Part shown: piece by piece, positions 31,975 to 40,806 of the stretch
Layout of the letters: each line of letters begins with the position of its first letter
Numbering within the stretch: position 1 is the stretch's first letter
DNA from: Cytophagaceae bacterium
Lineage (GTDB): Bacteria; Bacteroidota; Bacteroidia; Cytophagales; Cyclobacteriaceae
NCBI GenBank assembly: GCA_006969745.1
Contig: CP030886.1
Span: forward strand, 992,001 to 1,056,000
Length of the DNA: 64,000 bases
Reading direction: 5' to 3'
Made by a program: the position numbers and the translations under genes
The notes under the pieces: generated by a model
Databases searched by the model: none
What the model saw: only the letters and a program-made list of their open reading frames with translations
What the model was told of the DNA's origin: nothing

Positions 31975-34900
31975 ATGGCCGAGGTGGAAAACGATATAGA
32001 TGAACTAAAGAAGAAAATTGCCAATCTTCAGGCTCAGTTAGACAATACTCAGCGGGACTATTACACCCTGGTAGAGAAAACTAATCAAAACCTGAAAGAC
32101 CTTTTCGACAACTCCAATGACCTAATCACAATATTTAGAAAAACCGGAGAAATTCGTTTTGCAAATGAGGCTGTTAAAAACAAACTCAGCTATACAGAGG
32201 ATGAAATAACTGACTTGAAATTTCTAGAAGTTGTACATCCGGACTATCGCCGTGGCACACTTCAAAACATCCTTAAGATAACTGCGGGCAGTCGATTTGA
32301 ACGTTTTGAAACCGTTTTGATCTCCAAAACCGGAAAAAATATCTACGTGACCGGGAAACTCACCTCAGTATTCGAAAACGATGAGGCTGTAGAATATCGA
32401 TGTGTGTTCTATGATATTACCGAACGAATAAGAGCTGAAAGCGCACAAAGTCTTTACTACCAAATCGCCAATATCACCATTACCGAAAATGATCTTGAGC
32501 AGCTCTACACCAATATTTACAACCAACTAAACCAGATGTTGAAAGTGCACAACTTTCACATTGCCCTTAAAGAAGGAAAAGAGTATCGCAGAATTTTCAG
32601 CATCAATGAAAAGGCAGATTCAGACGATTTTACTTTTGATGTAGACCATAGACTGATGGAGTATACAGTGCAGCGGGATAGATCGTTGATCGTCTACAGT
32701 GATGGAATTGAAAAGATAAGCCAGCAAATCGGGGTAACATTTAAAGACCCAATTCCAAAAATCTGGCTAGGAGTAATTATCAGGACCGCAACAGAAATGG
32801 GCGTTATGTCCATCTGCAGTTACAATGACCAAAGTGCATTTAATAATAAAGATTTAGAGCTACTTGATTATATCGGCGGTCAGATTAGTCTGGCCATGGA
32901 ACGGCAGCACAAAGAGGAGAAAATTGAAAATCAAGCAGCCACTCTCGGGGCTATTTTCGATAGTAGTACACACGAGATATGGTCGGTGGATAAAGAATCA
33001 AGATTTACCTCTTTCAATCAGAATTACGAGGTTGCTTTCAAAAAATACTATGGTATAAAGCCAAAAATCGGAACCAGTATCAATGAGGTTTCGAAAGAAT
33101 TGCCAGACGAGGTGAGAGAATTTTGGTCGTCAAAATATAAAGAGGCCTTCAAGGGTAAGTTTGTAAACTTTCAAACAAACAACCTCAACAAGTCCGGTAA
33201 AATGGTATGGCGAGAGGTGTTCGTCAACCCGATATTTCTCCCAAATGGTCGAATAGAAGAGCTTTCCATTATCGCCAATGATATTACTGAGAAGAAGGAA
33301 TCTGAAAGCGCACTTATCGCGAGTGAAGAAAAGTTTCGTACCATCTTCGAATCATTTCAGGACATCTACTTCCGGTGCGACATTGAAGGGAAAGTAACCA
33401 TGATAAGCCCTTCTGTGCAGGAGGTGCTCGGCTATGAATCTAAAAATGTGATCAACACCAATGTTTTGGATTATGCTGCAAACGTCAAGCAAATACTTGA
33501 AATAGGGAGGCGTATCAATAAAGAGAAGAGAATTCGAAATATTGAGGGAACATTAAAAACTGTAGATGGCAAGAAACTTCAATTCTTCTTCAACATCCGG
33601 CTAATAAATAAGGATGATGGGTCCGTGGAGATTGAAGGTGTTGCAAGAGACATATCGCAGCTGAAAAAGACCAATGAAGAACTCAAGCGAGCCAAAGAAA
33701 TGGCTGAGCGATCGCTGAAAATAAAAGAACGATTCCTTGCAAACATGAGTCATGAAATTCGAACGCCAATGAATGGCATCATTGGTATGATCGATTTGCT
33801 CGCAAGCACTAGCCTGGATCATGAACAATCGGAGTATGTAAAGACAATCAACAAATCATCACAAACGCTACTTAACATACTCAACGACATACTTGACCTG
33901 TCGAAGATTGAAGCTGGCAAGATGGATCTCAGACAACAGCCACTTCATTTGGTGAAAACAATAGAAAAAGTATATGATCTATTCTCGCAGCAAGCTTCGT
34001 CTAAGGACAACAATCTGTACTATCACATCGATGAGAAGATCCCGGAATGGATACTGGGGGATGAAACCAGATTAATACAGGTTCTCTCCAACCTAACCTC
34101 CAATGCAATCAAATTCAGTGAGAGCAAAGGAAATATAAATATGAGCATTCGTCTTGTAAAGCAGCGCGGCAAGCAATTTGTATTTAAGGTTACCATAAAA
34201 GATTCCGGTATAGGTATCTCCGAAGAAGATCAAAAAAGTCTCTTCCAGAGCTTTCACCAACTTGACAATAGCAGCTCCAAAAACTTTGGTGGTACGGGTC
34301 TTGGTCTTGCTATTTCACGTGAATTAGTGAAGTCTATGCAAGGTGAAATAGGTGTCGTTTCCACCCCCGGACTAGGGAGTACCTTTTGGTTTACCTTCAT
34401 GGGGCAGGAAGTTTCGCCGGATGAAGTAAAATCCATACAGCCGGACAAACCATTTACGAAAGAGTTTACCGGAAAACAGCCTAAAATTTTACTTGTAGAT
34501 GATAACGATGTAAACCGAAAAGTAGCCAGCAGCATTATGCTGAAATCTGGATGTCAGGTAGAAGAAGCTTATGATGGTTTTCATGCAATTGAGCAAGTCA
34601 AGAATGAAAACTATGATTTAATATTCATGGACATTCAGATGCCAAAAATGGATGGAATAAAGGCAACCCATGAGGTACGAAAACTCAAAAATGGCGGCAA
34701 TACACCAATCATAGCAATGACGGCCTATTCCATGGAGGAAGATCGGGAGCGATTTCTCAATGCTGGTTTGGATGACTATTTGGCAAAACCCATAAAAGCC
34801 GAAATGCTCATCGATAAGATTAAAAAATGGGTTGATTTTAAACCAATAGAGGTTTCTATCGACTCTATTGTTGAAAAAGCAGAAGATCTGGCAATCAATC

Positions 34901-35232
34901 AAAACACATTAAATCAGCTTGCTAAATTTGGTGGCCAGGAGCTTATTGAAGCCACTTTGATTGAATTTGAAGAAGAGGCTGAAGAGCTTGTGAAAAACAC
35001 TGAAATATTCTTACAAGCAGAAGAATATGAAAAAATGAGAGGTGAGCTGCATACATTAAAAGGGAATGCAGGTACATTGGGAGTAGAAAAGCTGTCTAAA
35101 CAAGCAGCAGATATTGAAAAACAACTAAAAGAAAATAAATTTGAGGGACTGGAAAGTAAAGTGCAGGAATTAAAATCGCTTTTCCAGGAATTCAAAGAGA
35201 GTAGCCAAAACCTATTAGTCACCGATGAGTAA
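31975..35232 (+). CDS. Hybrid sensor histidine kinase with PAS, GAF, receiver and HPt domains
   Basis: This 1085-residue soluble protein starts with a coiled coil (1-40), then a PAS domain (about 45-160), a GAF domain (about 165-310), two more PAS domains (about 320-440 and 450-565), a HisKA domain with H593 in MSHEIRTPMNG, and a HATPase with GGTGLGLAIS. A receiver domain with D886 in FMDIQMPKMDG and a C-terminal HPt domain with H1026 in ELHTLKGNAGTLG complete a full phosphorelay in one chain. No membrane segment is found, so the signal is probably cytoplasmic. It overlaps the response-regulator gene by eight bases. Confidence 0.93.
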   Translation: MAEVENDIDELKKKIANLQAQLDNTQRDYYTLVEKTNQNLKDLFDNSNDLITIFRKTGEIRFANEAVKNKLSYTEDEITDLKFLEVVHPDYRRGTLQNILKITAGSRFERFETVLISKTGKNIYVTGKLTSVFENDEAVEYRCVFYDITERIRAESAQSLYYQIANITITENDLEQLYTNIYNQLNQMLKVHNFHIALKEGKEYRRIFSINEKADSDDFTFDVDHRLMEYTVQRDRSLIVYSDGIEKISQQIGVTFKDPIPKIWLGVIIRTATEMGVMSICSYNDQSAFNNKDLELLDYIGGQISLAMERQHKEEKIENQAATLGAIFDSSTHEIWSVDKESRFTSFNQNYEVAFKKYYGIKPKIGTSINEVSKELPDEVREFWSSKYKEAFKGKFVNFQTNNLNKSGKMVWREVFVNPIFLPNGRIEELSIIANDITEKKESESALIASEEKFRTIFESFQDIYFRCDIEGKVTMISPSVQEVLGYESKNVINTNVLDYAANVKQILEIGRRINKEKRIRNIEGTLKTVDGKKLQFFFNIRLINKDDGSVEIEGVARDISQLKKTNEELKRAKEMAERSLKIKERFLANMSHEIRTPMNGIIGMIDLLASTSLDHEQSEYVKTINKSSQTLLNILNDILDLSKIEAGKMDLRQQPLHLVKTIEKVYDLFSQQASSKDNNLYYHIDEKIPEWILGDETRLIQVLSNLTSNAIKFSESKGNINMSIRLVKQRGKQFVFKVTIKDSGIGISEEDQKSLFQSFHQLDNSSSKNFGGTGLGLAISRELVKSMQGEIGVVSTPGLGSTFWFTFMGQEVSPDEVKSIQPDKPFTKEFTGKQPKILLVDDNDVNRKVASSIMLKSGCQVEEAYDGFHAIEQVKNENYDLIFMDIQMPKMDGIKATHEVRKLKNGGNTPIIAMTAYSMEEDRERFLNAGLDDYLAKPIKAEMLIDKIKKWVDFKPIEVSIDSIVEKAEDLAINQNTLNQLAKFGGQELIEATLIEFEEEAEELVKNTEIFLQAEEYEKMRGELHTLKGNAGTLGVEKLSKQAADIEKQLKENKFEGLESKVQELKSLFQEFKESSQNLLVTDE

Positions 35233-35599
35233 GAAAATAATTGTAGCCGAAGACAGCAGCGTCATTCAAAATCTAACCAAGAAGATTCTTTCGCAGCTAA
35301 ACTATGAAATCTCCTCAGTAAAGAATGGACAACAGGTACTAGATCTGCTTGCCAAAGATGAGTATGGCTTGGTCTTGCTGGATATTCACATGCCAGTGAT
35401 GGATGGAATGGAGTGCGCAAAACTTATAAGAAGCAGTGGTGGAAATAATCAGGACATCCCGATAGTAGCAATCACCGGAAATGCAAACAACTATACGATT
35501 GAGGATTTTGAAGAGGTGGGAATAAATGCATTCATTCCTAAGCCACTAAACTATGACTCGGTGGTAGAGATGGTGAAAAAGTATACGGATGACAATTAA
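35225..35599 (+). CDS. Single-domain response regulator (CheY-like)
   Basis: This 124-residue protein is one receiver domain. The acidic pair is E9-D10, the phospho-acceptor is D53 in LLDIHMPVMDGM, and the conserved Thr and Lys are in VAITGN and FIPKPL. It has no output domain, so it must act through protein contact or as a phosphate shuttle. It overlaps the hybrid kinase gene at its start and the 91-residue protein gene at its end, so the HPt of the kinase is its likely donor. Confidence 0.93.
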   Translation: MSKKIIVAEDSSVIQNLTKKILSQLNYEISSVKNGQQVLDLLAKDEYGLVLLDIHMPVMDGMECAKLIRSSGGNNQDIPIVAITGNANNYTIEDFEEVGINAFIPKPLNYDSVVEMVKKYTDDN

Positions 35600-35864
35600 G
35601 TACACCAACCATTTTCTAAACAAACTCGAGGACATCATGTCCGAAACGGACTACATCCTCCGCTACGAAAAAGGAAATTTTCAATCAGGGTATTGCATTC
35701 TCAATGAAAGCAAAGTGGCAGTTGTCAATAAGTTTTTTGCTTTGGAAGGGAAAGTCAACAGCCTAATTGAGATCCTTCGATCGATCAAAATAGACACCTC
35801 TAAGCTCAGCGAAAACAATAAAAAACTTTACGCAGAAATCACCAATAACCAACTTCAGCTGTGA
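35589..35864 (+). CDS. Small conserved-looking hypothetical protein, 91 residues
   Basis: This 91-residue protein is soluble with mixed charge, and the segment YEKGNFQSGYCILNESKVAVVNKFF looks like a compact conserved core that I associate with small Bacteroidota proteins of unknown function. There is no signal peptide or membrane segment. It overlaps the response regulator by 11 bases and the MBL hydrolase by four, so its expression is tied to both. A link to signalling or to ribosome rescue is possible from position only. Confidence 0.7.
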   Translation: MTIKYTNHFLNKLEDIMSETDYILRYEKGNFQSGYCILNESKVAVVNKFFALEGKVNSLIEILRSIKIDTSKLSENNKKLYAEITNNQLQL

Positions 35865-36628
35865 AGGTCATTTTTCTTGGCAGCGGTACTTCGCAGGGTG
35901 TACCTGTCATTGGATGCAATTGTGAGGTCTGTACCTCGGTAGACTATAGAGACAACCGTCTTCGATCATCTATTTATGTGGAAATGAATGGTGTACATTT
36001 TGTAGTGGACACCGGACCTGATTTCCGTCAGCAAATGCTTCGGGCACGAATCAACCAATTGGATGCTGTCCTTTTTACGCATGCGCACAAAGATCATACT
36101 GCCGGTATGGACGACATCAGAAGTTTCAATTTCAAGCAAAAGAAAGACATGCCTGTCTATGCAAGGAAAGAAGTGCAAGATCAGTTGAAGCAAGAATTCT
36201 CTTACATTTTTTCAGAAAGCAAATATCCCGGCATTCCAAAAGTGGAGTTGAATACACTTGATGGAAATCCATTTAATGTACAAGGACAAACCATCCACCC
36301 CATTGAAGTGATGCATCACAAATTACCAGTGTATGGATTTCGTTTTGGAGACTTTACCTACATCACTGATGCTAATTATATCTCTGATGAAGAAAAAGAG
36401 AAAATCAAAGGTTCACGAATTATTGTCCTCAATGCACTGCAAAAGGAAGACCATATTAGTCATTTCACTCTGGATGAGGCAGTAGCTCTAATGCAGGAAT
36501 TAAACCCTGAAAAAGGATTCTTAACACACATTAGCCACCGATTAGGATTGCATATGGATGTGTCAGCCGAGCTACCGGAAAACATAGAGCTCGCCTGGGA
36601 TGGCCTCACGTTGACAATAGACAGTTAA
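35861..36628 (+). CDS. Metallo-beta-lactamase-fold hydrolase (PhnP-like)
   Basis: This 255-residue protein begins with GSGTSQGVPVIGCNCEVC, carrying the Cys pair typical of PhnP-like enzymes. The metal motif is H74-A-H76-K-D78-H79, followed by a DDIRSF loop and a later GFRFGDFTYITDA. Such enzymes are phosphodiesterases or related hydrolases; the substrate is unknown. It starts at GTG, inside the stop of the preceding gene (GTGA), which indicates coupled translation, and the rqcH-type gene begins 14 bases after its end. Confidence 0.9.
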   Translation: MKVIFLGSGTSQGVPVIGCNCEVCTSVDYRDNRLRSSIYVEMNGVHFVVDTGPDFRQQMLRARINQLDAVLFTHAHKDHTAGMDDIRSFNFKQKKDMPVYARKEVQDQLKQEFSYIFSESKYPGIPKVELNTLDGNPFNVQGQTIHPIEVMHHKLPVYGFRFGDFTYITDANYISDEEKEKIKGSRIIVLNALQKEDHISHFTLDEAVALMQELNPEKGFLTHISHRLGLHMDVSAELPENIELAWDGLTLTIDS

Positions 36629-36641
36629 AAGATCAATTGTC

Positions 36642-38177
36642 ATGTTTCACAATTATTTCTTCCTCAAACGTCTGGCTCCGGAGCTTGAAAAAGAGCTAAA
36701 AGGGTTGACTCTGCTTGAATGCTTTTCCCAGAATAAAGACGAACTCATTCTTGGATTTGGGAACGAAAATCATGAATGCTATATACGAGCCAATCTTGAC
36801 CCGAATATCTCTCTTCTTTCCTTTCCCGATCAATTTGCACGAGCCGGGAAAAACAGTGTCGACCTTTTCCCTCAGCTGCTAGACAAAGTAGTGACCGGAG
36901 CATCTGTATTTCAGTTTGAACGATCCTTTCAGATCACATTTGGCAATGAAGCGTTGATATTCAAGATGCATGCACGCAGAGCTAATATTCTCTACGTGGA
37001 GAATGACATTGTTCGAAGTGTTTTTAGAAAGAATATTACCCAGGATTTAGAGATCAATCCGGCGGAGCTACACAAAGACATAGAAATTTCTGAAAACCAA
37101 TTCACAGCTCATGGCGGCAATCCCATTGAGCTAATCCCTGCACTAGGAAAAGAAGTAAAAATCTATCTTGAAAAAACAGCGTTCTTTGAACAAACAGATT
37201 CGCTCAAATGGGAGAAAGTTCAAGAATTACTTGACCTCTTGGACACAAATCCAATTTACCTTCACGATGAGCCATCAATAAGTTTGCTAAACGAATCCAC
37301 TGAAACAGCCGAAACAGCCATAGCAGCAGCCAACTGGCTGTACGATAAGACGGTACGAAGCTTCTACTTTGACAAGGAAAAAGCCGAAGGCATTAATAAG
37401 CTAAAGCAGCGAATTAAAAAATCAGAAAGCTATATCTCCAAAACCCGGAGTAAACTTTCACAAGTGGAAAATTCAAGAAGTCCTGAAGAAATCGCCAACA
37501 TCCTCATGGCCAATCTCAATAGCTTACAGACAGGACTGAACAAAGCTATGCTTCACGATTTTTACAATGATCAGCCTATCGAAATAAAGCTTAATCGTGA
37601 GTTGAGTCCACAAAAAAATGCTGAAAATCTATACAGAAAGGCTAAAAACAGGCATCAGGAAATAAACGCACTCAAAGAAAACATAGCTGCCAAGGAATCA
37701 TTAATAGACAAGCACAGCAGACAAATCCTGCACATTCAGGAAATAGAAAATAGTAAAGAGCTTAGAAAATATTTTAAAGATCATGGTCTAACCCAAAAGG
37801 AAAAGATCAAAACAGAAAACCTCCCCTATCACGAATTTGAAGTAGACGGTTGGCAAATTTTTTTAGGAAAAAATGCCAAAGCTAATGACGAATTGACCCT
37901 GAAAGTGGCCAACAAAAATGACCTTTGGCTTCATGCCAAAGACGTATCCGGGTCGCATGTAGTCATCCGGCAAAAACCGGGACAGAACTATCCCACTCAC
38001 ATTATTGAAAAAGCTGCAGGTTTGGCAGCTGCCAACTCCAAAAGAAAAACCGATTCACTATGCCCTGTCATCTACACACCAAGGAAATTTGTGAGAAAGA
38101 TGAAAGGTGCTCCCGCAGGTCAGGTCATTGTGGAAAAAGAAGAGGTGGTGATGGTGGAGCCTCAAGGTTTGAACTAA
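36642..38177 (+). CDS. rqcH: NFACT-family protein, RqcH-type ribosome-quality-control factor
   Basis: This 511-residue protein has an N-terminal NFACT-N domain (about 1-210), a central coiled-coil region (about 225-380, KQRIKKSESYISKTRSKLS) and a C-terminal NFACT-R domain with the signature NDLWLHAKDVSGSHVVIR. This is the architecture of RqcH/Rqc2/NEMF. In bacteria RqcH binds stalled 50S subunits and adds alanine tails to the trapped peptide. I did not verify the individual catalytic residues. It closes a chain of coupled genes that begins with the hybrid kinase. A decayed copy of its 3' end lies 1.5 kb downstream. Confidence 0.88.
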   Translation: MFHNYFFLKRLAPELEKELKGLTLLECFSQNKDELILGFGNENHECYIRANLDPNISLLSFPDQFARAGKNSVDLFPQLLDKVVTGASVFQFERSFQITFGNEALIFKMHARRANILYVENDIVRSVFRKNITQDLEINPAELHKDIEISENQFTAHGGNPIELIPALGKEVKIYLEKTAFFEQTDSLKWEKVQELLDLLDTNPIYLHDEPSISLLNESTETAETAIAAANWLYDKTVRSFYFDKEKAEGINKLKQRIKKSESYISKTRSKLSQVENSRSPEEIANILMANLNSLQTGLNKAMLHDFYNDQPIEIKLNRELSPQKNAENLYRKAKNRHQEINALKENIAAKESLIDKHSRQILHIQEIENSKELRKYFKDHGLTQKEKIKTENLPYHEFEVDGWQIFLGKNAKANDELTLKVANKNDLWLHAKDVSGSHVVIRQKPGQNYPTHIIEKAAGLAAANSKRKTDSLCPVIYTPRKFVRKMKGAPAGQVIVEKEEVVMVEPQGLN

Positions 38178-38190
38178 CAATTGATTAGAT

Positions 38191-38221
38191 AACAGAAAAA
38201 ATATGAGGTTTTATACTTTTG
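38191..38221 (+). promoter_or_regulatory. Bacteroidota-type promoter upstream of the repeat-protein gene
   Basis: TTG at 38191-38193 is followed after 20 bases by TACTTTTG at 38214-38221, an exact match to the TAnnTTTG core at the usual distance. It lies shortly after the rqcH stop and about 150 bases before the next start codon, so the transcript would have a long 5' leader. Confidence 0.6.
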
Positions 38222-38372
38222 TAGAAGGATATACCCTTCTTTACTTATCAAATAATTTTCAAACCCTTAATTTTTCGCTTGAACGACTTGTGCGTATCAA
38301 AAACGTTTATTTGCACGGGTTTATGTCGTTTACATTACAGTTATATTCAATTTCACCAGATTCTTAAATTCT

Positions 38373-39218
38373 ATGACAATGAAAAATATCAGAGTTCAAA
38401 TTTTTCTTTTAAGCATATTGGTTATCCAGCAAAGCTGGTCACAATCAAATACCTTCCCAACCTCTGGAAACGTTGGAATTGGGGTAACCAACCCATTAGC
38501 AAAATTATCGGTAGATGGCTTTGTCAAAGTAGAGGGAGCAGATGGAAGGTTGATGTTACAAAACCCTAGTGCTACTGGTTCAATTTATCTCAGAAATAGC
38601 GGCAGTTCCAGCCAGAGAAAATTGGAAATTCTATATGGTTCATCAAGCAAATTTGTAATGGATAACAATGGAAATGTTGGAGTAGGCGTCACGAACCCTC
38701 TCGCAAAACTTTCTGTTGATGGTTTTATCAAAATTGAAGGGGCAGATGGAAGATTGATGCTACAAAACCCTGGTGCTACTGGTTCAATCTATCTCAGAAA
38801 TAGTGGTACTTCCAGTCAGAGGAAATTCGAAATTCTTTATGGAGGAACGACACAATATGTCATGGACAATAATGGAAACGTTGGGATTGGAACAACTAAC
38901 CCTCTTTCTAAACTGGCCGTCAATGGAAATATCAGAGCTACTGAAGTTAAAGTCCTAACTGACATTAGCGTGCCAGATTATGTTTTTGAACCTGATTATG
39001 AACTTCGAACTCTTAAAGAGACAAAGGAGTATATCATTGAAAACAAGCATCTCCCAGAGATTCCCTCAGCCTCTGAAATTGGTGAGAATGGTATCGATCT
39101 TGGTGACATGAATATGAAGCTATTGAAGAAGATCGAGGAGTTAACTCTTTATCAGATCGAACTTCTGGAACGACTTGAGAAAGCTGAAGAGAAAATTCAA
39201 ATCCTTGAAAACAAATAA
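38373..39218 (+). CDS. Secreted repeat protein with tail-fibre-like NVGIGTTNP units and C-terminal coiled coil
   Basis: This 281-residue protein has a signal peptide (about residues 1-22, ending QSWS), then two 68-residue repeats and the start of a third, each opening with NVG(I/V)G(V/T)TNPL. After the repeats comes a segment found at the end of many Bacteroidota exported proteins (PDYVFEPDYELRTLKETKEY), and it ends in a coiled coil (LLKKIEELTLYQIELLERLE). The unit resembles phage tail-fibre collar regions, but there is no S74 chaperone domain and no phage gene nearby, so a cell-surface fibre or adhesin is more likely. No type IX sorting domain is seen. Confidence 0.75.
   Translation: MTMKNIRVQIFLLSILVIQQSWSQSNTFPTSGNVGIGVTNPLAKLSVDGFVKVEGADGRLMLQNPSATGSIYLRNSGSSSQRKLEILYGSSSKFVMDNNGNVGVGVTNPLAKLSVDGFIKIEGADGRLMLQNPGATGSIYLRNSGTSSQRKFEILYGGTTQYVMDNNGNVGIGTTNPLSKLAVNGNIRATEVKVLTDISVPDYVFEPDYELRTLKETKEYIIENKHLPEIPSASEIGENGIDLGDMNMKLLKKIEELTLYQIELLERLEKAEEKIQILENK
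38472..38930 (+). repeat. Tandem 204-bp repeats inside the secreted repeat-protein gene
   Basis: Units begin at 38472, 38676 and 38880, exactly 204 bases (68 codons) apart, and the third is partial. The first two units are very similar, and many of their differences leave the amino acid unchanged, which argues for an old duplication kept under selection. Such in-frame repeats can vary in number by slippage or recombination. Confidence 0.85.
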
Positions 39219-39628
39219 CATGAATATAACAGATGTTAAGGTGAATGTGTCCAAGCGCTTTCTGGAAAAGGATGTACCCATAGATACTTTAGTGCTACTC
39301 ACAAATGGCAGACACACTCACCTTAGCTAGACGTTATACAATAGAACATTTTTTCAGCAGTATTCGTCTATTTGATATATGAGTTGAGAAGAAGTAAAAA
39401 ATGCAATTAACCAACTGCTAGATAATACTCCTTAAACAGTACTTTAAGAGATTGTTAACCTCAATAGATTTCCCAGGGTCAATATTGCACTATCTAATAT
39501 CTGTTCAAGGAAAAACAAAAGTATCCGTCTCTCTATCACTGAATCTAAGAACTATTTTGACACAAGACAAAGAATTGCTGGACAGACTGGCTCGAAGATC
39601 TCTTGAAATAGAAGTTCTAGAAATACAT
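39219..39628. other. Non-coding or decayed region after the repeat-protein gene
   Basis: No intact gene is evident. A 36-codon open frame at 39220-39330 begins right after the repeat-protein gene and reads MNITDVKVNVSKRFLEKDVP; it has no clear partner. The later stretch (about 39570-39628) can be read as LLDRLARRSLEIEVLEI, which resembles the coiled-coil tail of the preceding protein and may be a remnant of a related gene. Together with the rqcH fragment that follows, this looks like gene debris. Confidence 0.45.
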
Positions 39629-39704
39629 GTGAAAGGTGCGCTTTGCCGGACAAGTAATCGTTGAAAAAGAAGAGGTAGTAATGGTGCAACCAGCCAATCT
39701 TTGA
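39629..39704 (+). pseudogene. Remnant of a second rqcH 3' end
   Basis: From 39645 the frame reads AGQVIVEKEEVVMVQPANL and then TGA. The first 14 residues are identical to those near the rqcH C terminus (38116-38157) and 16 of 19 match overall. Of those 14 codons, eight differ from rqcH, all at the third base. The preceding KGA also matches, but an extra base (CTTT in place of CCC) puts it out of frame. The fragment therefore comes from a diverged, once functional rqcH, not from a recent copy of the local gene. Confidence 0.8.
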
Positions 39705-39773
39705 CGTTTATAAGACATACTTGATCAGTACTGTCACATTTCTGTAAACTAAAGTTTCCTCACACGTAAATTC

Positions 39774-40739
39774 ATGCACGTGGAAAAAAGTAAGGAGGCT
39801 TCTGTTTTTCTGATTCCGGAAAATTCTTCCGTCGAGTTAAATTTTCAATCCTATCACTTTGAAAAAGAATCAGCTGTATTCATTCCGCAAGGTCAATTCA
39901 TTAGGGCTGAGCAAGCCACAGACCAAATTTCGGTAAACACTAAATCACCAAATGATTACCGCTACCTATTTTCACAGGTGCTCACCTTGGGGCATGTTGA
40001 TGCAGATGAAAAAATTAAGTCTACGACTACAGATGATGTACTTGACTACTCTAACAAAAAATGGAAAAAAATAAACCCGTTTAACACGACAGACGAAGAG
40101 CTCGAAATGCTGTTTGACACGAGCGACTGGCTGGATCAGCATGCAGCAGCAGCCATAGATTTGCGTTCAGAATTACTATCCTACAAGGAAATACAAAAAC
40201 TGTCGAAAGAAAAACTTCATCTTTCACTCTTCCAATGGAAAAATCACAAGCTTATCAATCAAGCCAGACAAACACTGTATGAATCAGGTGGCTCAGTGAA
40301 AGAAACCACCTACAGGCTTGGGTTTAAAGATGCTTCCTATTTCTGCCGGTTTTTCAAAAAAACCACCTCCCTCTCACCTGGCGAATTCATACGAATGATA
40401 GAGGATAAGCCTCAAGAAAAACGCATCCTAGAAGGTTTCAAATCCCTACTTGATCATTACGTCCATCTAGAGCATCAAGTATCATTTTATGCGAATCAAT
40501 TAAATCTCTCTGCAAAAAGATTTAGTCAAATCATAAAGTCTATTTCTGGAATATCTGCAAAAAAGCATATTGAAGAGGCGTTGATTTCAGAATCCAAATT
40601 TTTACTTAAGGAAGGCTACTCAGTAAGTTCCATCGCCTTCGAACTGGGCTTTGAGGAAATCAACCATTTTTCGAACTTTTTCAAAACTCACACAGGTCAG
40701 TCACCCTCTGAATTTTTGGTAAAAAGTACCAACCATTAG
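39774..40739 (+). CDS. Regulator with two tandem AraC-type DNA-binding modules
   Basis: This 321-residue protein has an N-terminal region of about 120 residues that may bind a ligand (cupin-like ESAVFIPQGQFIRAE), followed by two AraC-type helix-turn-helix modules. Module 1 (about 125-215) ends VKETTYRLGFKDASYFCRFF with SPGEF; module 2 (about 225-318) ends VSSIAFELGFEEINHFSNFF with SPSEF. Ordinary AraC proteins have one such domain, so this chain could bind DNA as a built-in dimer. It lies 67 bases upstream of the NTF2-like and YHS genes on the same strand and is their likely regulator. Confidence 0.8.
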   Translation: MHVEKSKEASVFLIPENSSVELNFQSYHFEKESAVFIPQGQFIRAEQATDQISVNTKSPNDYRYLFSQVLTLGHVDADEKIKSTTTDDVLDYSNKKWKKINPFNTTDEELEMLFDTSDWLDQHAAAAIDLRSELLSYKEIQKLSKEKLHLSLFQWKNHKLINQARQTLYESGGSVKETTYRLGFKDASYFCRFFKKTTSLSPGEFIRMIEDKPQEKRILEGFKSLLDHYVHLEHQVSFYANQLNLSAKRFSQIIKSISGISAKKHIEEALISESKFLLKEGYSVSSIAFELGFEEINHFSNFFKTHTGQSPSEFLVKSTNH

Positions 40740-40806
40740 GCATTTTTTGTAAACAAACAAGCACGTCTGCATCCTTGCTTTGCATTGGTAATTAAACAAT
40801 AAAACA

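Noticed and set aside
38472..38930. CRISPR array
   Set aside because: The 204-base period, open frame through all units and high similarity along the whole unit show coding repeats, not short repeats with unique spacers.
38373..39218. Prophage tail-fibre gene
   Set aside because: The NVGIGTTNP units recall phage fibres, but no capsid, terminase, integrase or other phage gene is nearby, and the protein has a signal peptide and a tail typical of exported Bacteroidota proteins.
39452..39664. Intact 70-residue gene before the double-AraC regulator
   Set aside because: Its end runs out of frame through the rqcH remnant and it has no start signals; it is better read as debris.
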